This document shows positions 14,619 through 23,618 of a stretch of 47,071 nucleotides of DNA, piece after piece (position 1 is the stretch's first letter; each line of letters starts with the position of its first letter). The notes under the pieces are model-generated. The model searched no databases and was not told where the DNA came from. It saw nothing but the letters and a program-made list of their open reading frames with translations. The position numbers and the translations under genes are program-made. Source of the stretch: Oscillospiraceae bacterium (GTDB taxonomy: Bacteria; Bacillota; Clostridia; Oscillospirales; Acutalibacteraceae); the NCBI GenBank assembly GCA_015066045.1, contig SVPD01000018.1:1-47071 (forward strand), written 5' to 3'.

Positions 14619-15734
14619 TTATTTAATAGCTTCGAGATAAATCTTCTCAACTATACTGTTCATTTTATCGAGGTTGTTCTCGATTTCCTCCACGAGCTTG
14701 AACTGATTTCTGGCTCTTACGAGGTTATGCTCGGGGTATTCCGTTCTGAAATAAACATCACCGTCGAGATAATCCGTAAGGAAACGGACTCCGCATTCGT
14801 AGGTCATAAGCTTGGCAGAGAATGCGAGATGGTCTACCTCCGCCTTGGTCAGAGCCTTGGCGCAGGTGCTTAAGAAGCCTCTGGTATAGCTTTTGAAAAG
14901 CTCGATGGAAATGTTCACGTTATCAAGGTCGGCATCGTCCTCCTTGGTGGTGTTTCCGCCGAAGCGGATGGCATCACCGAAATCGTAGAGAGAAAAGCCG
15001 GGCATAATAGTGTCAAGGTCGATAACACAGATAGCCTTGTTCGTTTCCTCGTCGAAAAGAACATTATTGAGCTTGGTATCGTTATGGGTAACTCTGAGGG
15101 GGATGAGACCTTCCTCATAAAGATTAATGAGCACCTCTGCATCCTTTTTTCTGTCGAGAGCAAACTTAATCTCCTGCTCTACATCCTTCGCTCTGCCCTT
15201 TACATCGGCAGCGACAGAGACCTCGAGAGCCTCCACTCTTTTAGGTGTGTTATGGAAATCCTTTATGGTTTCGTGCAGGGACTCCATAGGATAGCCGCTG
15301 AGATTTCTCTGGAAGCGTCCGAAAGCCTTGCCCGCACTTTCGAAAAAGCTGCGGTTTTTGATGTAGTTTATAGTGTAGGATTTATCGATAAAGCGGTAAA
15401 TCCTCCAGCATTTGTCATCACGGCAAAAATAATATTTACCTGTTTCAGCCTGTAAAAACTCGAGGCACTGTCTGGAGCTGTCCTTGCCCGATTCGTCGAT
15501 CTTTTCCTTAAGATACTTCGTTACATTGACCACATTTTCCATAAGCTGATCGGGATTTTTGAACACATGGGTGTTTATCCCCTGAACGATGTACTTATCT
15601 ATCCTGTCGCCGCTTTCGAAGGTGACACGGTAGGTGGAATTTATGTGTCCGTCAGTGTAAACGCTGAAATCAATAAGCTCGCCCTCTATGCCGAAATGAT
15701 TCGCAAGAGCCTTAATTTCATTTTTTATTGACAT
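14619..15734 (-). CDS. Phosphotransferase (APH/ChoK fold), N-acetylhexosamine 1-kinase-like
   Basis: 371 residues. The Brenner-type catalytic motif VTHNDTKLNNVLFDEE near residue 212 and the metal-binding IDLDTIMPG near 240, followed by YDFGDAIRFGGNTT, are close to the pattern of NahK-type anomeric sugar kinases. This gives ATP-dependent phosphorylation of a free hexosamine or hexose as the likely reaction. It lies 15 bases downstream of the alpha-galactosidase gene in one operon, so the substrate could be a sugar released by that enzyme. No phosphorylase is present nearby, so galactose itself as substrate is only a guess. Confidence 0.75.
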   Translation of the reverse strand: MSIKNEIKALANHFGIEGELIDFSVYTDGHINSTYRVTFESGDRIDKYIVQGINTHVFKNPDQLMENVVNVTKYLKEKIDESGKDSSRQCLEFLQAETGKYYFCRDDKCWRIYRFIDKSYTINYIKNRSFFESAGKAFGRFQRNLSGYPMESLHETIKDFHNTPKRVEALEVSVAADVKGRAKDVEQEIKFALDRKKDAEVLINLYEEGLIPLRVTHNDTKLNNVLFDEETNKAICVIDLDTIMPGFSLYDFGDAIRFGGNTTKEDDADLDNVNISIELFKSYTRGFLSTCAKALTKAEVDHLAFSAKLMTYECGVRFLTDYLDGDVYFRTEYPEHNLVRARNQFKLVEEIENNLDKMNSIVEKIYLEAIK

Positions 15735-15749
15735 TGGTTTCTCCGTCCT

Positions 15750-18098
15750 TTATTTATCGGTTTTCTTCAGATAATACATTCTGGAATCGTTATCGAAAAG
15801 CATTCTGGAGTTAGAGAAGTTAAAGCCGCTGTAATTGAAGGGCTGCTTGGGCTTGAAGCCGGAATTCATAAGTGCATCGCCGCCGATGGTATAATCCTCC
15901 TTTTCGTTGCGAAGCTTTACTGTTTTACACAGGAAGTCAAACATTTTGCCGTCCTCGAGATCCATTTTCTTAGGCAGAGGAACATTGATCATTTCACCGA
16001 AGTTTTTAAACTCGAGAATCTGTGTACGTACATTCATATCGTAGGTGAATTCCTCATTGAGGTCGTGGAATTTAATTACGTCATTACCCCAGTTAGGTCT
16101 TACTCTGTCTACGAAATAGCCGAGCATAGCCTCACTTTTATCCTTAGCCGTAATCTGCCACATAACCTTGTCATCTACGGTGATGTCACCTGTGCGTGAG
16201 TAGTCACCGAACTGTAAAAGCTTTCTGTGCTTTTTATAAAATTCGATCTGCTTTTTGACTCTGGCTCTGTCAAGGTCGGAAAGCATTGTAACATCCAGCT
16301 CGTAGCCGAGAACACCGAAGGCAGAAACATTGAAGCGATGGTCGATGCTCTGAGCTCTGAAGTTCGCAAAGCTCATGGATGCAGCCACGTGCATGGTGGT
16401 AACGGACTGAGGATAGCCGTAGGAGGTACCGCTCTGGATGTAAAGACGGTCGAGCACGTCAGTGTTATCACTGGTCCAGCACTGAGGCATATAGCAGAAG
16501 GTACCCAGATCGAAGCGGTTACCGCCGCTGGAGCAGGCCTCAAAGAGTATTTCGGGGAAGCGGCCGATAAGAGTGTCCCAGATTTCGTAAAGGCCTAAAA
16601 TGAATCTGTGGAAATATTCGCCGCTCTTGGCGCCCTTCTGACGGGAGAAGACATCAGAGAAGTGACGGTTATTATCCCATTTGATGTATTCGATATTACC
16701 GTAACGGAAAACATCGGTCATAGTATTGATGATATACTCACGCACCTCTCTTCTGGTAAGGTCGAGAGTAAGCTGATTTCTGCCCTGTGAGGGCTCATAC
16801 TTATCGGTAGTCATAGCCCAGTCGGGATGCTCACGGTAAAGGTCCGAATCCGGATTGACCATTTCGGGCTCTACCCAGAGACCGAACTTCAGTCCCATAT
16901 CGTTTACCTTTTTGGCAAGACCGCCGATACCGCTGGGAAGCTTTTTCATATTTACATACCAGTCACCAAGACCTGCCTTATCGTTGTTTCTTTTACCGAA
17001 CCAGCCGTCATCGAGAACGAACATTTCCGCACCGATATTCTTTGTAGCCTTGGCAATTTCGAGAATTTTCTTTTCGGTGAAGCTGAAGGTGGTGCATTCC
17101 CAGTTATTAACGAGAACGGGGCGCTCTCTGTTTTTCCAGTAGCCTCTGACGATGTGCTCATTTACGAAATCGTGCATATTATGGCTCATACCGTTAAGTC
17201 CCTCGTGGCTGAAGGTCATAACTGCTTCGGGAGTGTCAAAGGACTCACCTGCACCGAGATGCCATTCGAACTCAAAGGGATTGATACCGTTCTGTATTCT
17301 GACAAGACCGTGAGTGGACACCTCTGCTCTGGCAGTGTGGTTGCCCGAATAAACCAGATTAAAGCCGTAGCAGTTACCGGTGTATTCGGTGGCATCCTTT
17401 TCTCTGATGGCAAAGAAGGGATTATGACGGTTTGAGGAATAGCCGGCGATGGAGCCGATTTCACACACACCGGGAACGAGAGGTCTTTCGTTCTTATATC
17501 TTTCTCTGGCCCATGCGCCGTCGAAGGAAAGCATCACATAGTCCCCTCTCTGCAGGTCAAGCTGCATACTCATAAGAGAGTGGATTTTTATGGTGCTGTC
17601 GCCCTTGTTTATGAGACGTGCGCTTCTGGTAATTACATTACATTCGCTGAAAACGGTGTAGAAAAGATGAAGCTCAGCCTTTAATGCACTGTCCTCTAAA
17701 ATGACGGTGAGGGTGTCACTGTCACCGTAGCTGGAGGGAAGACCGTGAAGCTCGGGCTTTACCTTGGTTACGGCGTGGGATTTATATCTGAAATCCGTGG
17801 TAAAAATACCGTCCTCGGGCATAAGCTGCATAGCGGGGATGCGGTAGTCGCCCTTACCGTAAGCGGAATATTCGAGTGCAATGTGATCCAGAGAAAGAGA
17901 GGTATCCTTCTGGGTGTAGGGAGTGGAGTTACTGTAGCCCGAGGCGTGCTTGTCATAAAGATAGGTGAAATCGTCACTGTTTCTTACCTTTCTTCCGTAG
18001 TACATGCCCTCGAGCTGCCCCGTGGGAAGAGCTCTGAAAATATAGCTGGTTTTTTCGCTCTGCAGATGGAATACATTGTCTTTATTAATGTAAATCAT
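15750..18098 (-). CDS. Alpha-galactosidase, GH36
   Basis: 782 residues from the ATG at 18098, placed after GAGGAAGG. An N-terminal beta-sandwich leads to the TIM barrel with FVLDDGWFGKRNND, LKFGLWVEPEMVNPDSDL, the nucleophile motif YIKWDNNRHFSD (Asp near 472), and the acid/base region LFEACSSGGNRFDLG ... WTSDNTD (Asp near 545). All are GH36 landmarks. There is no signal peptide, so it acts in the cytoplasm on imported alpha-galactosides such as raffinose or melibiose. First gene of an operon with the sugar kinase; no transporter is in this operon, but a GPH-type symporter lies 9 kb away. Confidence 0.95.
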   Translation of the reverse strand: MIYINKDNVFHLQSEKTSYIFRALPTGQLEGMYYGRKVRNSDDFTYLYDKHASGYSNSTPYTQKDTSLSLDHIALEYSAYGKGDYRIPAMQLMPEDGIFTTDFRYKSHAVTKVKPELHGLPSSYGDSDTLTVILEDSALKAELHLFYTVFSECNVITRSARLINKGDSTIKIHSLMSMQLDLQRGDYVMLSFDGAWARERYKNERPLVPGVCEIGSIAGYSSNRHNPFFAIREKDATEYTGNCYGFNLVYSGNHTARAEVSTHGLVRIQNGINPFEFEWHLGAGESFDTPEAVMTFSHEGLNGMSHNMHDFVNEHIVRGYWKNRERPVLVNNWECTTFSFTEKKILEIAKATKNIGAEMFVLDDGWFGKRNNDKAGLGDWYVNMKKLPSGIGGLAKKVNDMGLKFGLWVEPEMVNPDSDLYREHPDWAMTTDKYEPSQGRNQLTLDLTRREVREYIINTMTDVFRYGNIEYIKWDNNRHFSDVFSRQKGAKSGEYFHRFILGLYEIWDTLIGRFPEILFEACSSGGNRFDLGTFCYMPQCWTSDNTDVLDRLYIQSGTSYGYPQSVTTMHVAASMSFANFRAQSIDHRFNVSAFGVLGYELDVTMLSDLDRARVKKQIEFYKKHRKLLQFGDYSRTGDITVDDKVMWQITAKDKSEAMLGYFVDRVRPNWGNDVIKFHDLNEEFTYDMNVRTQILEFKNFGEMINVPLPKKMDLEDGKMFDFLCKTVKLRNEKEDYTIGGDALMNSGFKPKQPFNYSGFNFSNSRMLFDNDSRMYYLKKTDK

Positions 18099-18163
18099 AT
18101 TTCCTTCCTCAGACAAATGAATGTCTTTACCTTTCTTGTTTTATAACAAAATTTAACATTATA

Positions 18164-18192
18164 ATTTTATACTATTTGCAGCCAAGTGTCAA
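18164..18192 (-). promoter_or_regulatory. Promoter of the alpha-galactosidase operon
   Basis: Minus strand TTGACA (18192-18187), 17-base spacer, TAAAAT (18169-18164). No obvious operator repeat is seen. Confidence 0.75.
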
Positions 18193-18264
18193 TAAAATAA
18201 CGACTAAAACTTAAAACACCTCCGTTTGTTAAAAAAAATTCAACAAATCGTGATATTTTCTGCA

Positions 18265-18293
18265 TTGTAAAAGGAAAAGTTTTATGTTAGAAT
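18265..18293 (+). promoter_or_regulatory. Promoter of the two-component system
   Basis: TTGTAA (18265-18270), 17-base spacer beginning AAGGAAAAG, TAGAAT (18288-18293). Confidence 0.65.
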
Positions 18294-18323
18294 ATTAATA
18301 AACTGTGAAAGGAGAACGCCTTT

Positions 18324-19004
18324 ATGGAAAACATAATTATCGCTGATGACGAATTAAGAATAAGAAAGCTGGTATCTGATTTTCTCAGACAGGCAGGCTA
18401 TAACGTAATCGAAGCAGAGGACGGAGACGAGGCCTATGCCCTTTTCGAAAAGCACAGAGACAGTCTCAGCCTCATCATTCTCGACATAATGATGCCCGGT
18501 CTGAACGGTTGGGAGGTTACCAAAAAAATCAGGGAAAGCTCTAACCTTCCCGTTATCATACTGACTGCCCGAAGCGAGGAGTTTGACGAGCTTATGGGCT
18601 ACGAATCGGGAGCAGACGACTATGTTACCAAGCCCTTCAGCCCCTCCGTGCTCGTAAAAAGAGTGGAGGCACTTTTAAGAAGAAGCGGCTCGAAGCCTGT
18701 TTCAAACAACGAAAAGAACTACAACGACCTTATTTTCAACGACGAAGCCCATGAGGTACGTCTGAACGGCAAGGAAATCGATCTCACTCTCAAGGAATAT
18801 AATATTCTCAAAAAATTCCTCGAGGCTCCCGGCAGAGTCTTTTCCAGAGAGCAGCTCCTCGACACCGTATGGGGCTACGATTTTACGGGCGACATCCGCA
18901 CCGTGGACTCCCATGTGGCCAGACTCAGAACCAAGCTCGGTGACTGGGGCGCAATGCATCTGAAAACCGTTTACGGTATAGGCTATAAAATAGAGGAAAT
19001 CTGA
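18324..19004 (+). CDS. OmpR/PhoB-family response regulator
   Basis: 226 residues. The receiver domain shows the acidic pair D8-D9, the phosphorylation site D54 in LIILDIMMPGLNG, Thr in ILTAR and Lys in VTKPFSP. A C-terminal winged helix follows (LTLKEYNILKKFLEAPGRVF, REQLLDTVWGYDF, RTVDSHVARLRTKLG, VYGIGYKIEE). AAAGGAG precedes the ATG. It is 2 bases upstream of its sensor kinase. The regulated genes are not evident; the alpha-galactosidase operon is divergent. Confidence 0.95.
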   Translation: MENIIIADDELRIRKLVSDFLRQAGYNVIEAEDGDEAYALFEKHRDSLSLIILDIMMPGLNGWEVTKKIRESSNLPVIILTARSEEFDELMGYESGADDYVTKPFSPSVLVKRVEALLRRSGSKPVSNNEKNYNDLIFNDEAHEVRLNGKEIDLTLKEYNILKKFLEAPGRVFSREQLLDTVWGYDFTGDIRTVDSHVARLRTKLGDWGAMHLKTVYGIGYKIEEI

Positions 19005-19006
19005 AA

Positions 19007-20482
19007 ATGAGAGTAAAAAGAAAAAGACCGCCTCTTAAACGGCGTACCTCCTTTGTGGTTATTCTCGTTTTCTGCTTTTCTCTGTACTTTTCCAGTGTGG
19101 TGCAGTTCGCATTTATGGACGACATTTATATTTACGCTACACGGAAAAGCATGATTTCAAGCTCAAAGCAGATCATGGAAATAGATTTCAAAGAGGATGA
19201 CTACAAAAGCATACTGTCAGACATCGAAGTAAATAAGGACATTTACATAGAGATATATTCTCCCCGTGAAACTCTCTTTTACACCACTGACAGTAACGAC
19301 ATCGTTTACGAGCCCGACGGTGAAGAGCACGAGGAGGCTATGAAGCCCCGTATTATGAAAATCAAATCGCATACGGATATGCCCGACGGAAGCTACCTCG
19401 AATTAAGACAGGAGTACTATACTTCGGCAGAATATATGGTTTACGGCGTTTTCTTCGGGCAGAATAACGGCATAGAGATTTACCGCTCCCTCGATGCGGT
19501 AAGAGCCAATGCACTGACAGCCAGCTGGGCGTTTTTCGTAACCACCATCATCCTTAGCCTTATCATTATTTCCATAACAGTGATTTACGCTTCTTCGGTT
19601 ATCAATCCCCTTCTTATTATCAATGATAAAACAAAAAGCATCATAAATATGGATTTCGGCGAAACCTGCCCTCCCTTTAAAATCAAGGAAATACACGAGC
19701 TCGGCTCAAACATAAACAGTCTTTCCGCATCTCTCAGCAGCGCTTTGGGTGAGCTGCAAAATGAAAACAGAAGACTCGAGATGGACATAGAGATGAAAAG
19801 ACGAATGGAAAAAACCATGCGCTCCTTTATGGCCAACGTCTCCCACGAGCTGAAAACACCCATTTCCATAATTCAGGGCTACGCCGAGGGAATGAAGTTC
19901 GGCATAGGCTGCGACTCCACAGAGGAATTCTGCGACATAATCATAGAGGAATCGGATAAAATGAACAATCTTGTCTGCAGACTGATGGAGTATCTGCAGT
20001 ACGGAAACGAAAATTACAGAGTAAACAAGATTACCTTTAATATCGCCTCCTTTATCCGTGAATGTGTGGACCTCAGAAGTCACCGCATAAAGGAAGCCGA
20101 TGCCGACATTACAGTGGACATAGACGAAAGGCTTTACGGCTACGGCGACACGGAGCTGCTGTCAAACGTTTTCAATAACTATCTGTCAAACGCTCTCAGC
20201 CATCTCGACTACGAAAAGAAAATCGTCATTACCTCCAAGGATATGGGCTCCTGCTGCAGAATAAGCGTTTTCAATACGGGCAGGCAGATACCCGGCTCAG
20301 ACATAGAGAACATCTGGCAGAGCTTTTACCGTGCAGACAAATCCCACTCACGTGCAGAGGGACGCTTCGGTTTAGGTCTTTCCATAGTGGCAAAGCTACA
20401 GGACCTCCACGGTCAGAGATACGGGGTTATGAACAGAGAAAACGGTGTGGAATTCTGGTTCGATATAGAGAAAAAAGCATAA
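19007..20482 (+). CDS. Sensor histidine kinase
   Basis: 491 residues. The first membrane helix (FVVILVFCFSLYFSSVVQFA) is followed by an extracytoplasmic sensor region of about 125 residues, a second helix (FFVTTIILSLIIISITVIYA), a HAMP-like linker, the HisKA motif FMANVSHELKTPISIIQGYA, and the HATPase with NNYLSNALSH, an NTG box in place of DxG, and FGLGLSIVAKL. The ligand is unknown; the sensor part is a small PAS-like or Cache-like alpha/beta stretch by appearance. The gene ends before MITE copy 2, which probably terminates the transcript. Confidence 0.93.
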   Translation: MRVKRKRPPLKRRTSFVVILVFCFSLYFSSVVQFAFMDDIYIYATRKSMISSSKQIMEIDFKEDDYKSILSDIEVNKDIYIEIYSPRETLFYTTDSNDIVYEPDGEEHEEAMKPRIMKIKSHTDMPDGSYLELRQEYYTSAEYMVYGVFFGQNNGIEIYRSLDAVRANALTASWAFFVTTIILSLIIISITVIYASSVINPLLIINDKTKSIINMDFGETCPPFKIKEIHELGSNINSLSASLSSALGELQNENRRLEMDIEMKRRMEKTMRSFMANVSHELKTPISIIQGYAEGMKFGIGCDSTEEFCDIIIEESDKMNNLVCRLMEYLQYGNENYRVNKITFNIASFIRECVDLRSHRIKEADADITVDIDERLYGYGDTELLSNVFNNYLSNALSHLDYEKKIVITSKDMGSCCRISVFNTGRQIPGSDIENIWQSFYRADKSHSRAEGRFGLGLSIVAKLQDLHGQRYGVMNRENGVEFWFDIEKKA

Positions 20483-20495
20483 AATCAGGTATTGT

Positions 20496-20632
20496 CGCAG
20501 TAAGCGCAGACCAAAAAGCAAAACAAAAACAGATGTGTTTATCAGACCTTTTAAAACACATCTGTTTTTATGTTATACGAATAATGCGATGTTGCATTAA
20601 CAGATATTTGCTTTTTCGAACGTTTTTGCAGT
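20496..20632 (+). mobile_element. MITE-like element, copy 2 (3' end shortened)
   Basis: It starts CGCAGTAAGCGCAGACC, the same end as copy 3, and stays nearly identical through the CAAAAAGCAAAACAAAAACAG block and the AGATGTGTTT/AAACACATCT hairpin. It then decays: AATAATGCGATGTTGCAT, ATATTTGCTTTTTCGAACGT, and it stops near TTTTGCAG without the large distal hairpin. It lies between the convergent sensor kinase and reductase genes. Confidence 0.8.
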
Positions 20633-20647
20633 CCCTTAAAGCTTTAT

Positions 20648-21655
20648 TCAGCAGAATTCAGACAGATTATCCGAATGAGATTTTCTTTTACCCTCTTCTA
20701 TTTCGTGTATCATTTTCACAAGTGCCGTGTTTACGGGAACTGGCACGGAGTATTCGGCACCCATACGCACGAAATAACCGTTAAGAATGTCTATCTCGGT
20801 TTTTTCGCCCTTTTCCAGCGACTGGAGAGTAGAGGGCTTTACATCGGAATAAAGTAGTCCTACGGCACGGACCACAAGCTTACAGAGAGAATTATACACT
20901 CTGCCGTTACTCAGCGAAAGAAGTCTGTATTCCAGAAGCATACCGTATTTAGGCACCTTTATACCCATAGCCTTTGCCACTGCCATACCCTCTCTGGCGA
21001 TGCTGAGGAAAAGGTCTCTCGCTCTCACATCCTTAAGTATTTCACCGAGAGCTTTACCCGTTATGCCCGCCACTGCATTTATGCAGGAATTAATGATGAG
21101 CTTAGAATACTGTCTGCCCTTTATGTCCATAGTAACCTCTGTGGGAAGAACCGCTTTAAGCATTCCGGCTAACTCATCCAGCAGCTTCGGACGTCTGCCG
21201 TCGAGCATACCCACATAAAATTCTCCCTTGGAGGTCATAGTCACATCGTTAGCAGCGTTTCTGGTGGCACCGAAGCCTATCATACATCCTACCGCCTTAT
21301 CTCTGCCGACCACCTCAGCCAGCTCCTCGGTAAGAATACCGTTTTGCATACCGACCACAAGTCCGCCCTCTGCCACATAGGGAAGAGCTGACCTGGCACA
21401 CTCAGCCATAGCGGCATATTTGGTGGCAATAATAACCAGTCCGAAGCGTTCGTCTCCCAGCTCACCGTAGCTGCCGTAGCAGGTGAAATCCTCACGGAAA
21501 TCACCCTTGGCGCCGTGAAGGAAAAAGCCCTCAGCCTCGATAAGCTCCTTCGGAGAAGCACCGTGACACATAAGCCGTATGTCATAGCCTGCATTTTTTA
21601 AAAGGACTGCCACAGTGCCGCCTATGGCACCTGCACCGATAAGTAAAATCTTCAT
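20648..21655 (-). CDS. Ketopantoate reductase family protein (PanE/ApbA-like)
   Basis: 335 residues from the ATG at 21655, with GAGGAGAG upstream. The NADP-binding GAGAIGG motif opens the protein. The middle shows IIATKYAAM and VVGMQNGILTEE, and the C-terminal helical domain contains KLIINSCINAVAGITGKALGE with the conserved Lys/Asn region of the family. PanE reduces 2-dehydropantoate in pantothenate synthesis, but the family has many paralogues acting on other 2-keto compounds. No pantothenate genes are nearby, so I keep the family name only. Confidence 0.82.
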   Translation of the reverse strand: MKILLIGAGAIGGTVAVLLKNAGYDIRLMCHGASPKELIEAEGFFLHGAKGDFREDFTCYGSYGELGDERFGLVIIATKYAAMAECARSALPYVAEGGLVVGMQNGILTEELAEVVGRDKAVGCMIGFGATRNAANDVTMTSKGEFYVGMLDGRRPKLLDELAGMLKAVLPTEVTMDIKGRQYSKLIINSCINAVAGITGKALGEILKDVRARDLFLSIAREGMAVAKAMGIKVPKYGMLLEYRLLSLSNGRVYNSLCKLVVRAVGLLYSDVKPSTLQSLEKGEKTEIDILNGYFVRMGAEYSVPVPVNTALVKMIHEIEEGKRKSHSDNLSEFC

Positions 21656-21796
21656 ATGCTTTCTCTCCTCATTTATAAGAGTTGCTTTAATTGTATAATG
21701 CAAATTTTAACAAAACAAGAAAGAAGTTTCTTTTCTATGTAATAGACAAATCGGCACCTTTGCTTTTGTGCATTTTTCCAAGTAAGACAAATAATA

Positions 21797-21839
21797 TTGA
21801 CAGAGGTGTATTTTTGATATAAACTTTTTATATCAAAAA
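21797..21839 (+). promoter_or_regulatory. Promoter with large inverted repeat before the acyltransferase-like gene
   Basis: TTGACA (21797-21802) and TATAAA (21818-21823) at 15 bases. A perfect 13-base inverted repeat, TTTTTGATATAAA and TTTATATCAAAAA around CTT, spans 21811-21839 and covers the -10. It could be an operator or a 5' leader hairpin. Confidence 0.6.
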
Positions 21840-21853
21840 CAGAGGATAAAAGA

Positions 21854-22732
21854 ATGAAAAACAAAGAACCGAAAACGAAAAATCTTCTCTGGCTCGGAGA
21901 ATTTTCACGCAGAATAGATCTGCCTCAGGAGTGCCTGAGAGAAATAACCGGCCTTTATAAAAAGGAAAGCAGACACATCGACAGACTTTCCGCAAAAAAG
22001 CTAACTGCCGCCACCTGCGGTAAGCTCCTGTTTACTGAAAGGCTTTTAAAAGGTGACAGAGCCTACACTTATCTTCTCTCAGCCGTACTTATTAAAGCAA
22101 GAGAAACGCATAAGATTTACCGTGAAAAAGGCATCAGCGATGAAATATTTTACGATACGATGAAGGACATAACGGTATGGAGTGAAAATTTCAGACAGGA
22201 AAGAGGCATTACGGGAATAGATAATCTGATGTGGATACAGAATCACCTGAACTGTAAAATCTTCAGGCTGGGCAGACTCCAGTTTCAGCCCTTTTCCTTT
22301 TATCTTCCGCCCTGTGTCAGTAAAGAAAAGAGAAAAAGTGCAGGGATAAAGCTCGGAGAAAGGGTGCTCAATGTTCACATTCCTCAGGGCGAAAAGCTTT
22401 TAAAAGAGGAATGTGAAAAATCCTTCGCTATGGCAGAGGAATTTTTCAGGGATATTTCCTATAAGGCTTTCATCTGTGATTCCTGGCTTTTATGCGAAAG
22501 GAACAGAGATTTTATGAGTGAGGACTCAAACATTATCCGCTTCGCAGAAATGTTCGAAATTCTCGGCTCAACGGATAATTCCGCTCAGACAGTGGAAAGA
22601 GTTTTTGGTAAAAAGGAAAGTGATCCCCGTCACTACCCTGAAACCACCTCTCTTCAGAGACAGTGCAAGAACTATATCCTATCGGGCGGTAACCCGGGTA
22701 CAGGCTTCGGAATTATCAGAATAAAAAAATAA
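21854..22732 (+). CDS. Acyltransferase-like protein (GNAT-type C-terminal domain)
   Basis: 292 residues, soluble. The N-terminal half is helical and charged. The second half includes LGERVLNVHIPQGEKLLKEE and FFRDISYKAFICDSWLLCER, which resemble Firmicutes proteins labelled acyltransferase domain-containing with a GNAT-like C-terminal domain. I know this group only by pattern and cannot name a substrate. It is a single gene with AGAGGATAAAAG before the ATG, and its promoter region carries a striking 29-base palindrome. Confidence 0.65.
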   Translation: MKNKEPKTKNLLWLGEFSRRIDLPQECLREITGLYKKESRHIDRLSAKKLTAATCGKLLFTERLLKGDRAYTYLLSAVLIKARETHKIYREKGISDEIFYDTMKDITVWSENFRQERGITGIDNLMWIQNHLNCKIFRLGRLQFQPFSFYLPPCVSKEKRKSAGIKLGERVLNVHIPQGEKLLKEECEKSFAMAEEFFRDISYKAFICDSWLLCERNRDFMSEDSNIIRFAEMFEILGSTDNSAQTVERVFGKKESDPRHYPETTSLQRQCKNYILSGGNPGTGFGIIRIKK

Positions 22733-22743
22733 CCTTATATTTC

Positions 22744-22772
22744 TTTACAAAAAAAAGAAAAAATGATATTAT
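22744..22772 (+). promoter_or_regulatory. Promoter of the SDR-epimerase operon
   Basis: TTTACA (22744-22749), 17-base A-rich spacer, TATTAT (22767-22772), then AAAAGGAG before the ATG at 22802. Confidence 0.65.
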
Positions 22773-22801
22773 ATAAAAAAACATAAAAGGAGAAATTCAC
22801 T

Positions 22802-23602
22802 ATGGGCTTTTTAACAGGTAAAACAGCGATTATCACAGGTGCAGGCAGAGCAGTCTTAAGCGACGGCAGATGCGGCTCCATCGGCTACGGTATCGCCACC
22901 GCATATGCAAAGGAAGGCGCAAACCTCGTAATCACAGGACGTAATGTGCAGAAATTAGAGGATGCCAAAGAAGAGCTGGAAAGACTCTACGGCATTAAGG
23001 TGCTCACCGTTCAGGCTGACGTAAATGACGGTGCAGACAATGAAGCAGTCGTTGGCAGCGTAATCAAGGCCGCTATAGACACCTTCGGCAGAATAGATGT
23101 TCTCATCAATAATGCTCAGGCCTCCGCCTCAGGCGTGAAATTAGAGGACCACACCACAGAGCAGTTCAATTTAGCTATGTTCTCAGGTCTTTATGCCACC
23201 TTCTACTATATGAAGGCCTGTTATCCCTACCTCAAGGAAACACAGGGTAGCGTTATCAACTTCGCCTCAGGTGCAGGTCTTTTCGGTAACTACGGACAGT
23301 GCTCCTATGCCGCCGCCAAGGAGGGCATCAGAGGTCTCAGCCGTGTTGCTGCCACAGAATGGGCAGCCGACGGCATTAATGTAAACGTAATCTGTCCCCT
23401 CGCATGGACCGCTCAGCTCGAAAATTTCGAAAAAGCATATCCCGAAGCCTTCAAGGCAAACGTAAAGATGCCTCCCGCAGGCCATTTCGGCGACAGTGAA
23501 CTGGAAATAGGCCGTGTATGCGTTCAGCTGGCAAACCCCGACTTCAAATATCTCAACGGCGAAACCCTCACTCTCGAGGGCGGCATGGGACTCAGACCGT
23601 AA
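22802..23602 (+). CDS. Short-chain dehydrogenase/reductase
   Basis: 266 residues. The cofactor motif begins TGAG and resumes as IGYGIA after an extra loop of about ten residues, longer than the classical TGxxxGIG. NNAQAS, the catalytic Ser in NFASGAG, and the Y-x3-K in YAAAKEGIRG are in place, and the C-terminus ends YLNGETLTLEGGMGLRP, as in classical SDRs. Substrate unknown. It sits 16 bases upstream of an aldose epimerase-like gene, so a sugar or polyol substrate is plausible, as inference. Confidence 0.9.
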   Translation: MGFLTGKTAIITGAGRAVLSDGRCGSIGYGIATAYAKEGANLVITGRNVQKLEDAKEELERLYGIKVLTVQADVNDGADNEAVVGSVIKAAIDTFGRIDVLINNAQASASGVKLEDHTTEQFNLAMFSGLYATFYYMKACYPYLKETQGSVINFASGAGLFGNYGQCSYAAAKEGIRGLSRVAATEWAADGINVNVICPLAWTAQLENFEKAYPEAFKANVKMPPAGHFGDSELEIGRVCVQLANPDFKYLNGETLTLEGGMGLRP

Positions 23603-23618
23603 GGACAGGGTGAAGAAT

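Noticed and set aside
16827-17435. A 202-codon open frame opposite the alpha-galactosidase
   Set aside because: It is a shadow of the GH36 gene, which carries all catalytic motifs on the minus strand.
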